From an uncultured Clostridia bacterium (lineage in GTDB: Bacteria > Bacillota > Clostridia > TANB77 > CAG-508): DNA of 10,766 nucleotides. Each line of letters begins with the position of its first letter. Within the stretch, counting starts at the first letter, position 1. Below the pieces are notes generated by a model, which was not told the DNA's origin, ran no database searches, and saw only the letters and a list, made by a program, of their open reading frames with translations. Of the stretch, positions 1-5,498 are shown piece by piece. The DNA is taken from positions 1 through 10,766 of the forward strand of contig CAPNAQ010000054.1 of NCBI GenBank assembly GCA_948663505.1. The letters are read 5' to 3'. The position numbers were made by a program, and so were the translations under genes.

Positions 1-1164
1 TATTATAATATCTTTTATATTTAATCTTTTTAATTCTGTTCTTAAAGTATGTCTAGCATCATGAGCTGTATGTTGAGAAACTTCTGGATGTAAATTTTTA
101 AAGTTGTGCTGAAAATGCCATAAATAATAATCATAATCAATTTTATTTCCATTAGGTTGAATAAAGAGAAATTCGTTTTGTGGATTATAATATTTTTCAA
201 ATAATGGTTTTATAATAGGATGGATAGGAATTTCTCTATTAATACCTGCATGTGTTTTTAACCCACCTATGAAATAGTTATCATCTAAAAAAATATTTTC
301 GGTATAAACAGAAAGGAGTTCGTCTGCTCGCATTCCAGTATATAAAAGCATTAACCAAAAATCTCTTATAAATTGTTCTCGTAATTGCTTTCGTTCTAAT
401 TGAGTACCTTTACTTTTTAATGTAAAATTCCATAAATAACTAATTTGTTCATATGTAAAAACTTTTTCTTTGCTTTCCTTTTTAGATTTTCTTATTTCTT
501 TGCGATTACTTGTGATAGTATCAATAAATTGAGCATATCCTTTTTCAATAATATCCTCTTGCAAAGCAAACTTATCAAGATTAAGATATAAATTAACCAT
601 TTGTCTTTGAGAGTCTGAACTTTTTTTACTTTCTTTCAAAGTTTTTGTAAAATCTGATGCTCGTAAATCTTTATAAACTCTATTATGTAATTTTTTAGAA
701 TTATTGAAAGCTGTTTTCATACCTAAACAGTAGCTACGACTAAATGGTTTATTCTTTGGTCTAATATGATATTTCTTTTCGAGCTGTTGTTCTTCTTTAG
801 TAAGCATTTTTGTATCTTTGAATTTTTCATATAATTGCTTAAATGTATAATTATCTTTTTTTACTTTTTCTACAATGTTATTGATAGGGTTTTCTACAGG
901 AACAAGAGGATATGGAACAGCAGGAAAGGTACAAATTCTATTATATCTTTCTTTTTTTATATAAAGTGAATATGGTTCTTTGTGATAATTTTCTAAACAA
1001 ACTAATGCCTCAAGTTCGGTTTCAAAAAAATCAATAAAATATCTAATAGCAGTACCATTTATATCTTTACCAATTGTTATTCTAGCTCCCCAATGTTTAT
1101 CTCTATTTCCATCTAAATAAATTGCAGAGCCTTTACCATTTTTTCTTTTTTTAAAATTTTTCAT
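1..1164 (-). CDS. int: Tyrosine site-specific integrase, Tn916 type (partial, C-terminus off window)
   Basis: This enzyme integrates and, with an excisionase, excises the phage by strand exchange through a covalent phosphotyrosine. 388 residues are visible; the frame is open to the window edge. Residues about 8-70 hold a GKGSAIYL...GNRDKHWGAR segment typical of the arm-binding domain of Tn916-like integrases. A core-binding domain follows (about 105-225), then the catalytic domain. Visible catalytic residues are Arg279 (TGMRADEL), the probable beta-strand Lys303 (GGLKTH), and His368 and Arg371 (HDARH). The last His/Trp and the nucleophilic Tyr lie beyond the edge. The ATG has a GGAGG at 1173-1177, eight bases upstream. 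It probably has its own promoter at 1230-1258. The attachment site, usually at the 3' end of int, would be outside the window. The family call is secure. Confidence 0.95.
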   Translation of the reverse strand, partial: MKNFKKRKNGKGSAIYLDGNRDKHWGARITIGKDINGTAIRYFIDFFETELEALVCLENYHKEPYSLYIKKERYNRICTFPAVPYPLVPVENPINNIVEKVKKDNYTFKQLYEKFKDTKMLTKEEQQLEKKYHIRPKNKPFSRSYCLGMKTAFNNSKKLHNRVYKDLRASDFTKTLKESKKSSDSQRQMVNLYLNLDKFALQEDIIEKGYAQFIDTITSNRKEIRKSKKESKEKVFTYEQISYLWNFTLKSKGTQLERKQLREQFIRDFWLMLLYTGMRADELLSVYTENIFLDDNYFIGGLKTHAGINREIPIHPIIKPLFEKYYNPQNEFLFIQPNGNKIDYDYYLWHFQHNFKNLHPEVSQHTAHDARHTLRTELKRLNIKDIII

Positions 1165-1200
1165 AAAAAATACCTCCATTTTTCAAATAATTTAAACAAA

Positions 1201-1254
1201 CACTTGAAAAGTGGGGGATATTTATATATAATATAAATGTAGCCACTTTTAGTG
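1201..1254. promoter_or_regulatory. Dyad symmetry over the int promoter
   Basis: The arm cact-tg-aaaagtgg (1201-1214) is the inverse of ccactttt-agtg (1243-1254), giving 12 matched pairs with a two-base bulge and a 28-base AT-rich centre. It overlaps the predicted int promoter. In RNA arriving from the repressor operon it would fold into a hairpin followed by a loosely T-rich stretch, so a weak terminator is the alternative. Only the symmetry is seen; its role is inferred. Confidence 0.4.
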
Positions 1255-1258
1255 TCTA
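1230..1258 (-). promoter_or_regulatory. Predicted integrase promoter
   Basis: On the minus strand, TAGACA (1253-1258) and TATATT (1230-1235) are separated by exactly 17 bases, each with one mismatch to the sigma-A consensus. Transcription would start near 1223, about 60 bases before the int start codon. The right arm of the dyad at 1201-1254 overlaps the -35 box and spacer, so a repressor there could block it. The 17-bp repeat at 1274-1290 lies about 15 bp upstream of the -35 box. Confidence 0.55.
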
Positions 1259-1273
1259 TGGGTGGAAAATAAA

Positions 1274-1290
1274 TGTATCAGTTCGTGGTT
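1274..1290 (-). repeat. 17-bp inverted repeat, left copy
   Basis: On the minus strand this reads AACCACGAACTGATACA and is identical to plus-strand 2539-2555. It lies between the ImmA-like gene and int, just upstream of the predicted int promoter. Homology stops sharply at the 5' end; at the other end two mismatches precede two weak AT matches. A flanking ATGTAT...ATACAT pair (1273-1278, 1299-1304) surrounds this copy only. Confidence 0.8.
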
Positions 1291-1327
1291 GAAATTTGTA
1301 TACATCTATTTTCCTATTTTTTTATAT

Positions 1328-1741
1328 TTAAACTAATATACCATATTTTTCAGTATAAAAGTTAATACAATCATTCATATAATTAATATCTACATCAAAA
1401 TAATCTGCTAAATCATATAAGTTAAAACCTTGTATGATTTTTTCTTTTAGTTTTTGAAATGGAACTAAAATAGAATAAGCCCATTTGATGGCTCGTAATT
1501 CACATTTTCTTTTTGTAATTTTATCAGAATCAATATAATATAAAGCATTGCAATAATAGTGACCAAGTTCTTCTGCAAGAATTTCTTTTTCTTCAATGCT
1601 ATTATTAATTTTTTTGGAATTTAAAGCAATATAAAAACTATTATCTAATTCAAATATTCTAGCTTTAACATTGTTCCAATTATAATTAATAATGTCTATA
1701 TTTTCATTTTCAGCTATTCTATACATATCTAAATTAGTCAT
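1328..1741 (-). CDS. ImmA/IrrE-family metallopeptidase-like protein
   Basis: Proteins of this family (IrrE/ImmA, PF06114) cleave a partner XRE repressor after DNA damage or another signal, releasing phage or ICE early genes. The protein has 137 residues. The signature segment is LAEELGHYYC at about 55-64, followed by CELRAIKWA at 80-88, where Glu81 is the probable third metal ligand. The HExxH motif is changed: the first His is Glu57, while Glu58 and His61 are kept. I recall this EELGH form from other Firmicute prophages, so it need not mean loss of function, but metal binding may differ. The gene follows the repressor gene by nine bases, and its ribosome site (1747-1752) overlaps the repressor stop codon. 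That co-transcription fits an ImmR/ImmA pair. The family call is firm; cleavage of the neighbouring repressor is inferred. Confidence 0.85.
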   Translation of the reverse strand: MTNLDMYRIAENENIDIINYNWNNVKARIFELDNSFYIALNSKKINNSIEEKEILAEELGHYYCNALYYIDSDKITKRKCELRAIKWAYSILVPFQKLKEKIIQGFNLYDLADYFDVDINYMNDCINFYTEKYGILV

Positions 1742-1750
1742 AATAACCTC

Positions 1751-2125
1751 TTATTTTTTATTTTTTTTATTTTTTATAAATTCAATAAATCTGTCTATTT
1801 CTTCAATATCTTCTTTATCTAAATCTGGATCATTTTTATAACCTTGATAGGAAGCATATTTAAAATATTTATCGTTATTTTTTTTATCTGACGGAAGTTT
1901 ATTCATAGGAACATCATAACCCATAAGCCACATTACATTCACATTATAAATATCAGCTAATTTTTCGAGAACAGGTAATTGTATTTTTTCAGTTCTTCCA
2001 TTTTCCCATCTCGAAACAGAGCCTTTATGAATATTTATTATTTTTCCAACTTCCTCAAGAGATAGTTGGGAATTTTTTCTAGCAAATCGTAATCTTTCGC
2101 CAATTTTTGTAAAATTAACTTCCAT
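1751..2125 (-). CDS. XRE-family lysogeny repressor (cI/ImmR-like)
   Basis: This is the probable lysogeny repressor. It has 124 residues. An N-terminal helix-turn-helix of the HTH_3 type spans about 6-66, with QLSLEEVGKIINIHKGSVSRWENGR as the helix-turn-helix core, followed by a charged tail ending in an amphipathic helix (DIEEIDRFIEFIKNK). There is no LexA/S24 self-cleavage domain, so inactivation probably depends on the adjacent ImmA-like peptidase. The ATG at 2125 is preceded by AGGAGAGA on the minus strand (2131-2138). Its promoter (2149-2176) overlaps an operator-like motif, which suggests autoregulation. The GTTGCA motifs between it and the Cro-like gene are its likely binding sites, by position only. 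Confidence 0.88.
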   Translation of the reverse strand: MEVNFTKIGERLRFARKNSQLSLEEVGKIINIHKGSVSRWENGRTEKIQLPVLEKLADIYNVNVMWLMGYDVPMNKLPSDKKNNDKYFKYASYQGYKNDPDLDKEDIEEIDRFIEFIKNKKNKK

Positions 2126-2148
2126 TTTTTTCTCTCCTAACAGATTAT

Positions 2149-2176
2149 ATTATATCACATTATAAACAAAATGCAA
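2149..2176 (-). promoter_or_regulatory. Predicted repressor-operon promoter
   Basis: On the minus strand, TTGCAT (2171-2176) and TATAAT (2149-2154) are separated by 16 bases; a second TATAAT (2144-2149) overlaps by one base. The -35 box lies inside an operator-like GTTGCA motif. The start codon is about 20 bases beyond the -10 box, leaving room for a short leader with a good ribosome site. Confidence 0.6.
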
Positions 2177-2272
2177 CAAAATTTATAAAAAAATAAAAAA
2201 AGTTGCATTTCGTTATTGACAATTAAAAAATTATAGTATAAAATGCAAACAGTTAAAGTTGCAAAATGTAAC
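2164..2272. promoter_or_regulatory. Switch operator cluster, four GTTGCA-type sites
   Basis: Four related motifs fit a loose consensus GTTGCAWWWYRTWA: 2164-2177 (minus, GTTGCATTTTGTTT), 2202-2215 (plus, GTTGCATTTCGTTA), 2237-2250 (minus, GTTTGCATTTTATA) and 2258-2272 (plus, GTTGCAAAATGTAAC). The first covers the repressor -35 box, the second abuts the early -35 box, the third covers the early -10 box and the fourth lies just past the expected start of transcription. This is the arrangement expected for cI/Cro operators. Which protein binds which site cannot be told from sequence. Confidence 0.6.
2216..2244 (+). promoter_or_regulatory. Predicted rightward early promoter
   Basis: A perfect TTGACA (2216-2221) is followed after 17 bases by TAAAAT (2239-2244). 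It would drive the Cro-like gene and the whole early operon. Operator-like motifs abut the -35 box and overlap the -10 box, so a bound repressor would exclude RNA polymerase. No other convincing promoter was found between here and the right edge of the window. Confidence 0.7.
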
Positions 2273-2312
2273 AAATGATTTTATATATAAGAAAGGGGGA
2301 AAAGAAAGTAAA

Positions 2313-2540
2313 ATGCCAAATACAATGAAAATTAGAGAAAAGGTAGAAGAAAGAGAAATGACATATAAAGAATTAGCAAAATTAATGGAAATGAGTGCAT
2401 ATACATTAAGAAGAAAAATAAAAAATATAGTACCAATGACAATTGAAGAAGCAGAAAGAATGTCTAATATTTTAGATATTAAAGATGAAGAATTTTCTTC
2501 TATTTTTTTAAAACAAAAGTTGCAAAACACAACTAATTAA
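2313..2540 (+). CDS. Cro-like small helix-turn-helix protein
   Basis: This is the first gene of the rightward operon, 75 residues, and by position the Cro-like antirepressor. A helix-turn-helix is visible in MTYKELAKLMEMSAYTLRRK (about 16-35), followed by helical segments. I chose the ATG at 2313, which has a GGGGGA ribosome site at 2295-2300; spacing is about 12 bases, longer than ideal. The in-frame TTG at 2259 lies inside an operator motif near the expected transcription start and has no ribosome site, so it is unlikely. A further ATG at 2325 is possible. The gene ends with an extra operator-like motif, and its stop codon overlaps the 17-bp inverted repeat. Cro function is inferred from position. 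Confidence 0.78.
   Translation: MPNTMKIREKVEEREMTYKELAKLMEMSAYTLRRKIKNIVPMTIEEAERMSNILDIKDEEFSSIFLKQKLQNTTN
2519..2533 (+). promoter_or_regulatory. Distal operator-like motif at end of cro-like gene
   Basis: GTTGCAAAACACAAC matches the fourth switch operator closely. The 12-mer AAAGTTGCAAAA is identical at 2255-2266 and 2516-2527, and both carry a downstream AAC. It lies in coding sequence, about 250 bp from the cluster, where auxiliary operators for looping or a roadblock are sometimes found. Coincidence in AT-rich DNA is possible. Confidence 0.4.
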
Positions 2541-2555
2541 CCACGAACTGATACA
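2539..2555 (+). repeat. 17-bp inverted repeat, right copy
   Basis: AACCACGAACTGATACA is the exact inverse of 1274-1290. It begins inside the stop codon of the Cro-like gene and ends 11 bases before the ribosome site of the excisionase-like gene. Because the two operons diverge, both transcripts carry the 17-mer in the same sense. Confidence 0.8.
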
Positions 2556-2576
2556 AATAGAAGAAAGGAGGACAAA

Positions 2577-2774
2577 ATGGAAGAAGAACAAAAAATTGAA
2601 ACACTAACACCAGAAGAAGCAACAAAGTTTTTACCTAAAGGCACAGAATTTATTAGAGCAACTTTAAGACAAGGAAAAGTTGACTGGGGCTGGGCAGTAC
2701 AAAATGAAAATGGCCATTGGAACTACATAATTATTAAATCTAAATTTTTAGATTACATAGGAGGAAGCAAATGA
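2577..2774 (+). CDS. Excisionase-like small DNA-binding protein
   Basis: This 65-residue protein resembles the short winged-helix proteins found after cro in Firmicute prophages. Its pattern TPEEATKFLPKGTEFIRATLRQG followed by WGWAVQ and WNYIIIKSKFLDYIG parallels the familiar form VEEAAKFMGVSQQFIRIGLQRG...FGYAVK...YYISPHKFYEYTG. Such proteins are usually described as excisionase-like or MerR-type. An excisionase would bend DNA at the attachment site and direct integrase towards excision. It has a strong AAGGAGG ribosome site at 2565-2571. Its stop overlaps the next start codon (ATGA, 2771-2774). The similarity is from memory of the family; the Xis role is probable, not proved. Confidence 0.55.
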   Translation: MEEEQKIETLTPEEATKFLPKGTEFIRATLRQGKVDWGWAVQNENGHWNYIIIKSKFLDYIGGSK

Positions 2775-2893
2775 AAAAATTAAATAAAAGACAAAAGATA
2801 ACAAGAGCAATAGTATATACTAGCTTATTTATAACTATAGAAATATTTTACAGTATGTTTTTTATGGAAGTATGTTTAAGAATTTTTAATTAG
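2771..2893 (+). CDS. Small single-pass membrane protein, unknown
   Basis: This 40-residue reading frame is translationally coupled to the preceding gene by an ATGA overlap. It has a basic N-terminus (MKKLNKRQKITR) and then a continuous hydrophobic stretch of about 22 residues (AIVYTSLFITIEIFYSMFF). By the positive-inside rule this predicts one membrane helix with the N-terminus in the cytoplasm. No family was recognised. Its position among early genes would suit a small membrane effector or a host-interference peptide, but that is a guess. Confidence 0.55.
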   Translation: MKKLNKRQKITRAIVYTSLFITIEIFYSMFFMEVCLRIFN

Positions 2894-2908
2894 AAAGGAG
2901 GTGTAAAT

Positions 2909-3022
2909 ATGAAAGAAAGAAAAACTTTAATAGTATGTAAGTTAAAAGATTTAAAGCAACAGTTATTAGAACATTATACAAAAGAAAAAGAACTTGCAAT
3001 GACGTTCCCCAACGACACTTAA
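2909..3022 (+). CDS. Small charged protein, unknown
   Basis: This 37-residue reading frame has a strong AAGGAGGTG ribosome site at 2896-2903. It is rich in Lys, Glu and Leu and probably helical (LKDLKQQLLEHYTKEKELA). The last residues are encoded within a hairpin-forming sequence (2990-3030) that contains the stop codon. The C-terminal MTFPNDT does not continue the helical pattern, so a truncated or altered end is possible. No family was recognised. Confidence 0.5.
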   Translation: MKERKTLIVCKLKDLKQQLLEHYTKEKELAMTFPNDT

Positions 3023-3030
3023 GCAAGTTC
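2990..3030 (+). ncRNA. Putative structured RNA element (nested hairpin)
   Basis: GAACTTGC (2990-2997) pairs with GCAAGTTC (3023-3030). Inside it, TG-A-CGTT-CCCC-AACG-A-CA (3000-3017) forms a second stem with one A-A mismatch and a CCCC loop. The run is conspicuously GC-rich for this window. It lies at the end of a tiny gene, before an 84-base gap and the recombination block. A T-run follows only about ten bases later, so a classic terminator is not well supported. A processing site, an attenuator or a protein-binding RNA are alternatives. Confidence 0.35.
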
Positions 3031-3106
3031 AGTTAAATATTTTTTAAAATTCTTTAATTATGTTAACACATTTTTAGAGAAATGTCAAGAAAAAGGAGAA
3101 AATAAT

Positions 3107-3973
3107 ATGAAAATAAATAATAAATTAAATTTACCACAACCGTTTATAAGTGCAGTCACAAGAGAATATGAGTATAAAGAAAAACAATATAGTGTAACAA
3201 GTCTTTTAAAAGATGTAAGAGAGAATCTTCTTACTAGAAGACATAACAATGAAATAGAGCAAGATGTTGCAGATATGATATGGCTTATTTTTGGAACAGC
3301 TGTACATAAGGTTCTAGAAGATAGTGAAGAAGAAGAAACAGAATTTAAAGAAGAACATTTTGTTGAAGAAGTTCAAGATGGTTATAAGTTATCTGGACAA
3401 GCAGACTTGTATAATGCAGAGACCAAAACTGTAATAGATTATAAAACTTGTTCAGTTTGGAAAATAATTTATGATGATTGGGACGATTATAAAAAACAAT
3501 TATTAATGTATGCATGGGCATTTAGAAAGATGGGATTTGAAGTAGATAAAGGAGAAATAGTTGCTTTAATAAAAGATTTTAGTAAAACAAAAGCTAAAAC
3601 AGATTTTAATTATCCTAAATATCCAGTATACAAAAAAATGTTTGAATTTACAGAAAATGAATTTATAGAAATAGAAAAGTTTATTAAAGATAAATTTAAT
3701 GAAATAGCAAAATATGAAAATGTTTTAGATGAAGAATTACCAATTTGTAGTTTAGAGGCAAGATGGAATGATGGAGATAAATATGCTGTTAAAAAGAAAG
3801 GAAATAAAAGAGCTTTAAGAGTTTATGATATTTTAGAAGATGCTGAAAATCACTTAAAAGAAGATGAAGGATTAGAACTAGAAATAAGAAAAGGCGAAGA
3901 TAAAAAGTGTTTAGAGTATTGTAGCTGTTGTGAATTTTGTAATTATTGGAAAGAAAACTATGGAGGAAAATAA
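3107..3973 (+). CDS. PD-(D/E)XK exonuclease, RecB/Cas4-like
   Basis: This phage nuclease of the RecB/PDDEXK_1 type (288 residues) would resect double-stranded ends to make single strands for the annealing protein encoded next. Motifs in order: GTAVHKVLE with His67; GQAD with Asp100; IDYKT with Asp111 and Lys113; and QLLMYAWAF with Gln131 and Tyr135, the usual QxxxY helix. The C-terminus has five Cys within eleven residues (268, 272, 274, 275, 278), recalling the iron-sulphur or zinc clusters of Cas4 and AddB, although those also use an upstream Cys. AAGGAG precedes the ATG. Its stop codon shares a base with the next start (TAATG, 3971-3975). The superfamily is clear; the exact substrate is inferred from context. 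Confidence 0.88.
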   Translation: MKINNKLNLPQPFISAVTREYEYKEKQYSVTSLLKDVRENLLTRRHNNEIEQDVADMIWLIFGTAVHKVLEDSEEEETEFKEEHFVEEVQDGYKLSGQADLYNAETKTVIDYKTCSVWKIIYDDWDDYKKQLLMYAWAFRKMGFEVDKGEIVALIKDFSKTKAKTDFNYPKYPVYKKMFEFTENEFIEIEKFIKDKFNEIAKYENVLDEELPICSLEARWNDGDKYAVKKKGNKRALRVYDILEDAENHLKEDEGLELEIRKGEDKKCLEYCSCCEFCNYWKENYGGK

Positions 3974-4512
3974 TGGAATATTTATTTAGAGATTTAAAAG
4001 AAGAAGAAATAGATGTAAGAATAGCAACAGTAAATGAAAAAGGAGTATCACTCCTACTATATAAAGATGCTCGAGTTGACCAAGATATACTAGATGAAAC
4101 TATAACTCCAATGAATTGGCAGAGAGACCATAAAGAACTTAAAGGAAATATCTATTGTGGAATATCAATTTATGATGAAAATAAAAAGCAATGGACTACA
4201 AAGTGGGATTGTGGAAAAGAAAGTTTTACAGAAGCAGAAAAGGGAGAAGCATCAGATAGCTTTAAAAGAGCAGGTTTTAATTGGGGAATAGGAAGAGAAT
4301 TATACACATCTCCTTTTATATGGGTTTCAAATAAACAGGCAGAAATAAACAAAGAAGAAAAAAATGGAAAAACAAAATATACATGTTATAACAAATTTTC
4401 AGTAGAAAAGATAAAAATTGAAGATAAAGTTATAACAGGATTAGCAATAAGAAATGATACTTTGGGTATTAGAGCTTTTGTATTTAATAAAAAAACAGAA
4501 GAAGGAAAGTAA
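3973..4512 (+). CDS. Rad52/Rad22-like single-strand annealing protein
   Basis: This is a recombinase of the Rad52/Rad22 type that anneals complementary single strands during phage recombination. It has 179 residues. Signature segments are LLLYKDARVDQDILDE (about 27-42), MNWQRDHKELKGNIYCGI (47-64), GEASDSFKRAGFNWGIGRELYTSPFIW (91-117) and a C-terminal strand region. They match the phage annealing proteins that follow PD-(D/E)XK nucleases in Clostridium and related prophages. I chose the ATG at 3973 rather than the in-frame one at 3946 because GGAGG sits at 3962-3966 and the TAATG junction couples it to the nuclease gene. The pair works like lambda Exo/Bet but from other families. Confidence 0.82.
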   Translation: MEYLFRDLKEEEIDVRIATVNEKGVSLLLYKDARVDQDILDETITPMNWQRDHKELKGNIYCGISIYDENKKQWTTKWDCGKESFTEAEKGEASDSFKRAGFNWGIGRELYTSPFIWVSNKQAEINKEEKNGKTKYTCYNKFSVEKIKIEDKVITGLAIRNDTLGIRAFVFNKKTEEGK

Positions 4513-4515
4513 TAT

Positions 4516-5052
4516 ATGCAAACAACAGGAATAATAAAAGATACTAGTATAGATTTCGAAACTAAAAAGCCTAAAATTACAATTTTATTAGACAGTAATG
4601 AAATTAATAACATTCAAGAATTAAATGGTCTAAAATTAAATGTCGAATTAAAGAAATGGTATAAAAAAAGGTCATTAGATGCAAATGCTTATTGTTGGGT
4701 ACTTTGTGATTTGATAGCTAAAGAGTTGTCAAAAGAAGGTAGCATAATAACAAAAGAACAAGTATACAAAGATGCAATTTTAAATATAGGAACATTTGAG
4801 CCTATGATAGTACAAGAAAAAGCATTTGAGAATTTTAAAAGAATATGGGAAAGACAAGGATTAGGCTATTTAGTACAAGAAGTAGGAAGAAAAGATAAAT
4901 GTATAAAAGTACATTGTTATTATGGTTCAAGTTCTTATGACAGTAAAGAAATGAGTTTATTAATAGAAAGCATAGTAGAACTAGCAAAAAGCCTAAATAT
5001 AGAAACAAAATCAAAAGAAGAATTAGATAGTATGTTGAAGGAGTGGAAATAG
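4516..5052 (+). CDS. NinB/Orf-like recombination protein
   Basis: This 178-residue protein matches the NinB pattern (PF05772; lambda NinB/Orf, which binds SSB-coated single strands and helps the annealing protein load). Diagnostic segments are KKWYKKRSLDANAYCWVLCDLIAKEL (about 46-71), FENFKRIWERQGLGYLVQEVG (about 104-124) and CYYGSSSYDSKEMSLLIESIV (about 134-154). It follows the annealing gene by three bases and ends overlapping the next gene at TAGTG (5050-5054). The ribosome site, in the end of the preceding gene, is GGAAAG-like and modest. Confidence 0.8.
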   Translation: MQTTGIIKDTSIDFETKKPKITILLDSNEINNIQELNGLKLNVELKKWYKKRSLDANAYCWVLCDLIAKELSKEGSIITKEQVYKDAILNIGTFEPMIVQEKAFENFKRIWERQGLGYLVQEVGRKDKCIKVHCYYGSSSYDSKEMSLLIESIVELAKSLNIETKSKEELDSMLKEWK

Positions 5053-5483
5053 TGATTTGTAAACATATAACTAAAAGAACCTATCAAAAAAAGCCGTATA
5101 TTTATTGTAGAAAACTAAAACAACAAATTACATTTGATAAATGCAAAAAATGTCTTAAATTTGAATCTCGTAATTATAAGCCTATAAATAAAAGGTCAAG
5201 CAAACTAAATAAATTAGAAAGACAAAGAGATAAAAATTTAATAAAAAAGGGAATATGTGAATGTTGTGGGCAATATTCAGAAAGATTAGACCCTCATGAA
5301 ATATTTGGAGGAAGTAATAGAAAAAGAAGTATTATAAATAATTTTATTTCTTTAATTTGTCCAAAATGTCATAAAGATGAAGAAAAAATAAAAGAATTAA
5401 GAAAGAAAAAGCAAGAAGAATTTGAAAAAACTCATACAAGAGAAGAATTTATAAAGCTAATAGGAAAATCACAATTAGATTAG
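5052..5483 (+). CDS. HNH/zinc-finger endonuclease-like protein
   Basis: This is a probable treble-clef HNH protein of 143 residues that completes the recombination block. An N-terminal Cys set (C3, C19, C31, C34) looks like one zinc site. A second pair (C69 and C72 in CECCG; C103 and C106 in CPKC) frames DPHEIFGG, where His82 is the likely catalytic His, then Asn97 and His107, giving an H-N-H order. The C-terminal REEFIKLIGKSQL segment resembles the tail of other phage HNH proteins. I chose the GTG at 5052, with AAGGAG at 5038-5043 eight bases upstream; the in-frame GTG at 5043 would overlap the ribosome site. A NinG-like or resolvase-associated role fits the position. Nuclease activity is inferred. 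Confidence 0.65.
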   Translation: MICKHITKRTYQKKPYIYCRKLKQQITFDKCKKCLKFESRNYKPINKRSSKLNKLERQRDKNLIKKGICECCGQYSERLDPHEIFGGSNRKRSIINNFISLICPKCHKDEEKIKELRKKKQEEFEKTHTREEFIKLIGKSQLD

Positions 5484-5498
5484 CAGAAAGGAGGAAAA

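Noticed and set aside
1..1164. Attachment site within the window
   Set aside because: The usual position next to the 3' end of int is beyond the left edge, and no direct repeat pair resembling att cores was seen.
1273..1365. 30-codon plus-strand frame starting over the left 17-mer
   Set aside because: It has at most a poor ribosome site, overlaps the ImmA-like gene antisense and its hydrophobicity is what AT-rich DNA gives by chance.
2259..2312. Extended Cro-like start at the TTG at 2259
   Set aside because: The TTG lies within an operator motif close to the expected transcription start and lacks a ribosome site; the ATG at 2313 has one.
2231..2530. Minus-strand open frame opposite the Cro-like gene
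   Set aside because: It has hydrophobic antisense composition typical of A-rich coding DNA and no ribosome site; the plus-strand gene has a helix-turn-helix and operon context.
4041..4055. Hairpin AGGAGT-ATC-ACTCCT
   Set aside because: It lies inside the annealing-protein gene, has a three-base loop and no T-run, and the encoded residues are part of the conserved family motif.
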